The translations under genes and the position numbers were made by a program. The notes below the pieces were generated by a model. It made no database searches, was not told the origin of the DNA, and saw only the letters and a program-made list of their open reading frames with translations. Positions 29,107 through 32,472 of a stretch of DNA of 32,472 nucleotides are shown piece after piece. The stretch covers positions 1 to 32,472 of the forward strand of contig JAEWBQ010000018.1 in the NCBI GenBank assembly GCA_023391075.1, given 5' to 3'. Positions within the stretch are counted from its first letter, which is position 1, and each line of letters opens with the position of its first letter. Origin of the DNA: Candidatus Parcubacteria bacterium. Lineage in GTDB: Bacteria > Patescibacteriota > Saccharimonadia > Saccharimonadales > Saccharimonadaceae.

Positions 29107-30081
29107 ATGCGTCCTTCTTCGTACCTCAAACCAACGTTTCGCGATGTCACGACCGGGCCTTTTTGGCGGTGGCAATGGCTCCTGATAGGGTGTAGCGTCG
29201 TCTCGCTTGGCGGGGTTGCAATGTTCATCTGGTTCGCCTTCATGTCAGCGCCAGACACTCTCGGCATTCCGTATGCCGTCGGTGGCGTGAGCCTTGTAGC
29301 GGTCGCCCTGATAGCCATCATAACTGCGATCTGGCGTCAGGCCTATCGGCGCACCGCATGGCAGCGCTACAGCAACGAAGTCGGCGGCTCCTACCGCTTC
29401 GATACACGCCCCACGGATCAGGCGTTCGTCTTCTGGCGCGGCGCATACCAGCAGGTGTCCGACCGTATTGACAACCCGTCGCTGCTGCCATTTACCAGCC
29501 TGGGGAACTACAGTTACGCCTACTCATTGCCCTACGACCATACGGAGCTGCCTCTCGTTCCCCGCAAAGTGTCGTTCTTCGTGTTGCCATTGCCGCGCCA
29601 TCTGCCACACATTATTCTCGACAGTACTCACAATAACTTCCTGCGCCGGTACAGTGAGTACGGCCTGGAAATCAAGAACTTTCAACGCCTTGAATTAGAG
29701 GGGGACTTCATTAAACACTTCAGCTTGTACGTTCCCGCCGGATACGAAACGGATGCGCTCTATGTCTTCAGTCCTGACGTCATGAATATTTTGGTACAAT
29801 ATGCAGCTGATTACGACATTGAAATAATCGACGACACCCTCTATCTTTTCAAACCAGGCTGGCTTACTATCACCGACACTGCCACGCTTCAGCGACTTAC
29901 GGCCGTCGGTAGTGCAATCCTGGCCGCTCTAGATAAAAACGCGACGCGCTATGCGGATACGGCCATCGACGATCCCGCGGCCGACGTCGTTGCTCCACGG
30001 GGAAGGCGGCTCGTACGGCGCACTGTTCCGATCGTCATCATCCTGCTGCTCATCTGGCTCGCCGGCATGCTATACGGATAA
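29107..30081 (+). CDS. membrane protein with large cytoplasmic domain, unknown
   Basis: A 324-residue protein: two helices near the N-terminus (about 24-45 and 54-76), a central soluble domain (about 85-285) and a C-terminal helix (about 304-322) preceded by a basic stretch (RGRRLVRRTV). The soluble domain has a distinctive order: VPRKVSFFVLPLPRHLPHIILD, then LELEGDFIKHFSLYVP, then SPDVMNILVQYAADYDIEIIDDTLYL. This reads like a conserved but unnamed family, not one that could be named. It could be a membrane-bound sensor or scaffold. Confidence 0.7.
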   Translation: MRPSSYLKPTFRDVTTGPFWRWQWLLIGCSVVSLGGVAMFIWFAFMSAPDTLGIPYAVGGVSLVAVALIAIITAIWRQAYRRTAWQRYSNEVGGSYRFDTRPTDQAFVFWRGAYQQVSDRIDNPSLLPFTSLGNYSYAYSLPYDHTELPLVPRKVSFFVLPLPRHLPHIILDSTHNNFLRRYSEYGLEIKNFQRLELEGDFIKHFSLYVPAGYETDALYVFSPDVMNILVQYAADYDIEIIDDTLYLFKPGWLTITDTATLQRLTAVGSAILAALDKNATRYADTAIDDPAADVVAPRGRRLVRRTVPIVIILLLIWLAGMLYG

Positions 30082-30120
30082 CCGCAGGGGGCACCACTGG
30101 TATTTTTTGGCTCCTTATGC

Positions 30121-30126
30121 TATAAT
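30121..30126 (+). promoter_or_regulatory. extended -10 promoter of rplA
   Basis: TTATGCTATAAT, an extended -10 (TGC TATAAT); predicted start near 30133, giving a leader of about 65 nt. Confidence 0.7.
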
Positions 30127-30144
30127 AAAAGGACGATAAATCAA

Positions 30145-30180
30145 TGTTGGGAGGCTGATTAAACGCCGCTTGTACCACAG
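30145..30180 (+). promoter_or_regulatory. L1-binding leader (23S rRNA mimic) of rplA
   Basis: The leader has the L1 site architecture. An outer stem TGT(T)GG/CCACA (30145-30150 and 30075-like partner at 30175-30179) encloses GGC/GCC (30153-30155 and 30165-30167) and an asymmetric internal loop. The strands GGGAGGCT, ACGCC and TACCAC occur in the same order in the L1 stalk of 23S rRNA. It should allow L1 to repress its own translation. Confidence 0.7.
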
Positions 30181-30197
30181 AAAGGATTCAAACTGTT

Positions 30198-31172
30198 ATG
30201 GCAAAGAAAGCCGAACTGCTTGAAAAGGCCGCTGAGCTGAAGCTCGAGGTCACCGAAAAGAACACTATCGCGGAAATCGAAGCGGCTATCGCTGGCGCCG
30301 AGAACCACGAAGTCAAGGAAGCTGCTCCAGCCAAGGCTGGCAAGCGCAGCGAAAAAGCTCTCGCCGAAGCTGAAGCTAAGGCCGAGAAGGAAGCTCGCAA
30401 GGAAGCTGGCGACACCGCTCCTCAGTCAGAAGACGCCGAAGCAACTACTAAGAAGGGTCCAAAGCCAGTTGTTCGCCCACTGATCGAACGCCGCGGCAAG
30501 AACTACCGCAAGCTCGCTGAGCAAGTAGAAGCTGGTAAGGTATACGGCCTCGCCGACGCACTTGAGCTCGCGACCAAGACGAGCCCAAGCAAGTTCGATG
30601 CATCAGTCGAAGTTCACGTTCGCCTTGGTGTCGACCCACGCCAGGCTGACCAGAACATCCGTACCACCGTTTCACTGCCAAACGGTACCGGCAAGACCGT
30701 CCGTGTCGCTGTCTTCGCTCCAGAAGCCGACCTGACAGCTGCCAAGAAAGCTGGCGCCGATATCGCTGGTGACGACGACTTCCTGAAGCAGCTCGAAAAA
30801 GAAGAGCTCAACTTCGACATCCTGGTCGCAACACCTGCCTACATGCCAAAGCTTGGTAAGTACGCTCGTCTGCTTGGTCCACGCGGCCTTATGCCAAACC
30901 CTAAAAGCGGTACGGTTGCTACCGACGTCGCCAAAGCCGTTACCGAAGCCAAGGCCGGTAAAGTTGAATACCGCGTCGACAAGCAAGCTATCGTTCACCT
31001 GAGCATCGGCAAGGTTAGCTTCGGCGCCGCCAAGCTCGAAGAGAACGCCCGTGCATTCTTCGACAGCCTGCAGTCACAGAAGCCAAGCAGCCTGAAGGGT
31101 GCTTACGTTAAGACCACCGCTATCAGCACCACTATGGGTCCTGGTATCAAGGTTGAAAACGTCGTCAGCTAA
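30198..31172 (+). CDS. rplA: ribosomal protein L1 (uL1) with N-terminal extension
   Basis: A 324-residue L1, against about 230 in most bacteria. Residues about 90-324 are the canonical protein of the L1 stalk: KLAEQVEAGKVYGLADALEL, then FDASVEVHVRLGVDPRQADQ, then LGPRGLMPNPKSGTVATDV, then GKVEYRVDKQAIVH. The first 35 residues (KKAELLEKAAELKLEVTEKN and on) look like a SAP/HeH helix-extension-helix nucleic-acid-binding motif. Residues 36-88 are an Ala/Lys/Glu-rich charged linker. AAGGA lies 11 bases before the ATG. It is monocistronic, with an L1-site mimic in its leader. Confidence 0.95.
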   Translation: MAKKAELLEKAAELKLEVTEKNTIAEIEAAIAGAENHEVKEAAPAKAGKRSEKALAEAEAKAEKEARKEAGDTAPQSEDAEATTKKGPKPVVRPLIERRGKNYRKLAEQVEAGKVYGLADALELATKTSPSKFDASVEVHVRLGVDPRQADQNIRTTVSLPNGTGKTVRVAVFAPEADLTAAKKAGADIAGDDDFLKQLEKEELNFDILVATPAYMPKLGKYARLLGPRGLMPNPKSGTVATDVAKAVTEAKAGKVEYRVDKQAIVHLSIGKVSFGAAKLEENARAFFDSLQSQKPSSLKGAYVKTTAISTTMGPGIKVENVVS

Positions 31173-31188
31173 TATATTCTGACACAAT

Positions 31189-31218
31189 AAAAAATCGCCT
31201 CCATCGGGGCGATTTTTT
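31189..31218. terminator. terminator after rplA, probably bidirectional
   Basis: AAAAAATCGCC pairs with GGCGATTTTTT (31208-31218). A and T tracts on both sides allow it to serve rplA and the convergent gene. Confidence 0.85.
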
Positions 31219-31230
31219 GTTTAGCGATGG

Positions 31231-31992
31231 TTAGCGACTATGAACCAGTTGTTTGCCAGTATGAACGAGGCGCATTCCCATACGACCAAGGTGACGGCCT
31301 AATCCCGTATGAAGCTCGTCGGAAGAAGGAAACTCAATTTCGTCTTCAAACCCTTGTGTCGACGGAACCCGCGCCGGCGAATCATACGTCGTGTCAACGC
31401 GCGGGGATGCCGCGAGCGTCTCACTCATCTGTTCATAACTCGCGATGACTTTCGTCAATGGCAGCGCTACATTATCTGTTTCTGCCGAATCTCTCGTTTC
31501 AGTATTTTCGTAACGTTTCAGGCGTTGATTGACGTCATCAAGCTCGTCCATAAGACGCTGGCGCTTTTCCTGTAGTACCTTCAGCTCCGTTTCTGGATAG
31601 ACCGCCTCTAGCGCTTCGGATGCGACCTGTGCCGGCGTCACTTGATCGCCATCGTCATCATAGATTACATTACCCGCGGTCATATCGACGAACGCGAACT
31701 GCAAGACAATCTTTTCTTCGAATTGCTTACAGACTCGCTCGTATGTCTCGTCGTCAATGTCGCCTTCTTTGTGTAGGACCATGACTTCAGCAGCATCCGC
31801 TGCAAGACGAAGCACCATAGCGCGCACAGCGCTCAGTTCGGCGCGACGCCCAGCCTCGCGGTCATTAGTATCAACACCCACCTGATCAGCGCTGATCACT
31901 TCACTCGATATCGGCATGGGAGGCGCCAGTGCATCAAGAATAGGCGTCATAGGCGCACTTTGTTGTTCGGTTTGATTGAAAAACTCACTCAT
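31231..31992 (-). CDS. coiled-coil hypothetical protein
   Basis: A 253-residue soluble, acidic protein. Residues 1-45 look disordered, about 48-105 helical (RRAELSAVRAMVLRLAADAA), about 138-165 a short coiled coil (TELKVLQEKRQRLMDELDDV), and the C-terminal 30 residues are basic and His-rich (GLGRHLGRMGMRLVHTG). No family was recognised. Of two in-frame ATGs (31998 and 31992), the second is chosen because AAAGG lies seven bases before it. A TATAAA box on the minus strand at 32014-32019 predicts a short leader. Confidence 0.65.
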   Translation of the reverse strand: MSEFFNQTEQQSAPMTPILDALAPPMPISSEVISADQVGVDTNDREAGRRAELSAVRAMVLRLAADAAEVMVLHKEGDIDDETYERVCKQFEEKIVLQFAFVDMTAGNVIYDDDGDQVTPAQVASEALEAVYPETELKVLQEKRQRLMDELDDVNQRLKRYENTETRDSAETDNVALPLTKVIASYEQMSETLAASPRVDTTYDSPARVPSTQGFEDEIEFPSSDELHTGLGRHLGRMGMRLVHTGKQLVHSR

Positions 31993-32172
31993 ATGCATGC
32001 CTTTGCTTATGGTTTTATAACTCCAGGGTTGTTTGTTTGGAACAGCTCTTGGCTACAGGGTAGCACACTCAAACTGCCAATGCTAGTATTTTTGCACATA
32101 TGCTTATAAAGTATTTCATAGGGTGAGCGGACAGTCAGTTCGCTCCTAGTACAAAAGGGAGGTGGGGGAATA

Positions 32173-32472
32173 ATGATCCCCACGCCATATGAAGATCTGC
32201 TGCGCGACGTGCTCGCGCATGGCGCTCATAAGGGCGACCGCACCGGCACCGGCACGCGCAGCGTATTCGGCCGTCAGCTGCGCTTTGATCTAAACGAAGG
32301 ATTTCCCCTCGTCACGACCAAGCGGGTACATTTCAAGTCGGTCGCACTCGAACTCCTGTGGTTCCTCCGCGGCGACTCGAACGTCCGCTGGCTCCAGGAA
32401 CGTGGGGTGACCATCTGGGATGAGTGGGCCGATGATGACGGTGAGCTGGGGCCGGTCTACGGTGTCCAGTGG
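32173..32472 (+). CDS. thyA: thymidylate synthase ThyA, 3' end beyond window
   Basis: The first 100 residues of a ThyA-type thymidylate synthase, which makes dTMP from dUMP with methylene-tetrahydrofolate. Visible signatures are MIPTPYEDLLRDVL, the phosphate-binding GDRTGTGTRS (about 22-31), FPLVTTKRVHFKSV, ELLWFLRGDSN and IWDEWAD. The catalytic Cys lies beyond the window end. The start is supported by GGGAGG upstream. The 60-nt leader from a TATAAA box near 32105 contains GAGCG/CGCTC, a possible small hairpin. Confidence 0.95.
   Translation, partial: MIPTPYEDLLRDVLAHGAHKGDRTGTGTRSVFGRQLRFDLNEGFPLVTTKRVHFKSVALELLWFLRGDSNVRWLQERGVTIWDEWADDDGELGPVYGVQW

Noticed and set aside
31993..32172. Gap before thyA examined for a tRNA or riboswitch
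   Set aside because: No cloverleaf or CCA end, no conserved riboswitch core; only a weak hairpin and a strong ribosome binding site.
1..32472. CRISPR arrays, insertion sequences, integrase or attachment sites, tRNA and rRNA genes
   Set aside because: No regularly spaced repeats, transposase or integrase motifs, or conserved RNA cores were seen on either strand by eye.
1..32472. Alternative genetic code in which UGA encodes glycine
   Set aside because: UGA terminates several well-defined genes at family-consistent ends (for example 9217, 17599 and 8181), and no in-frame UGA interrupts any recognised gene.

Overview
This window most resembles a piece of chromosome from a candidate phyla radiation (Patescibacteria) bacterium, probably near Saccharibacteria (TM7). 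That is inferred from overall character, not from a marker-gene tree. Genes are very tightly packed, many products are small uncharacterised membrane proteins, rplK and rplA sit apart, a type IV pilin-like gene is present, and no amino-acid or cofactor biosynthesis genes are seen. UGA is used as a normal stop (for example at 3869-3871, 9215-9217 and 17597-17599), which argues against the code-25 lineages. No rRNA, tRNA, CRISPR array, insertion sequence or phage gene was recognised.

Layout. (1) 1-6381, plus strand: a run of mostly single-gene units (PAP2 phosphatase fragment, DUF1206 protein, SGNH hydrolase, Nudix hydrolase, WYL-like protein, DUF3817 protein and several small unknowns). (2) 6382-14074: an exopolysaccharide-type locus. 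A CRP/FNR-family regulator and a GH10 glycoside hydrolase lie on the minus strand. Facing away is a four-gene operon: a small membrane protein, a processive GT2 synthase and two CE4 polysaccharide deacetylases with carbohydrate-binding-like domains. (3) 14193-23375: J-domain protein, alpha/beta hydrolase, two tandem lytic transglycosylases, DUF457 membrane hydrolase, PCMT-like methyltransferase, DUF475 membrane protein, ATP-binding kinase, YgjP-like metallopeptidase, orphan histidine kinase and a second GT2. (4) 23420-31218: secE-nusG, rplK and rplA, interrupted by an NRAMP-related transporter, a membrane protein, a possible small-RNA locus, a pilin-like protein and a large membrane protein. 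(5) A coiled-coil protein and the 5' part of thyA close the window.

Two regulatory themes stand out. First, at least 20 genes start 6-10 nt (13 of them exactly 6 nt) after a TATAAT-like -10 box. Their mRNAs should therefore begin at or within a few bases of the start codon (leaderless), and this decides many starts. Ribosomal, sec/nus and operon genes instead have leaders with Shine-Dalgarno sites and often a stem-loop at the 5' end. Second, CRP-like sites (TGTGA-N6-TCACA type) lie exactly 41.5 bp upstream of the predicted starts of both the GH10 gene and the exopolysaccharide operon. This is the class II activator position, and the adjacent CRP-family gene carries the matching R-E-T-x-x-R recognition helix. 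The cluster therefore reads as one regulated system that makes, deacetylates and trims a surface polysaccharide.

Other points: the rplA leader closely copies the ribosomal protein L1 site of 23S rRNA; L1 carries an unusual N-terminal SAP/HeH-like extension; and four convergent gene pairs have abutting or overlapping stop codons with no room for terminators.
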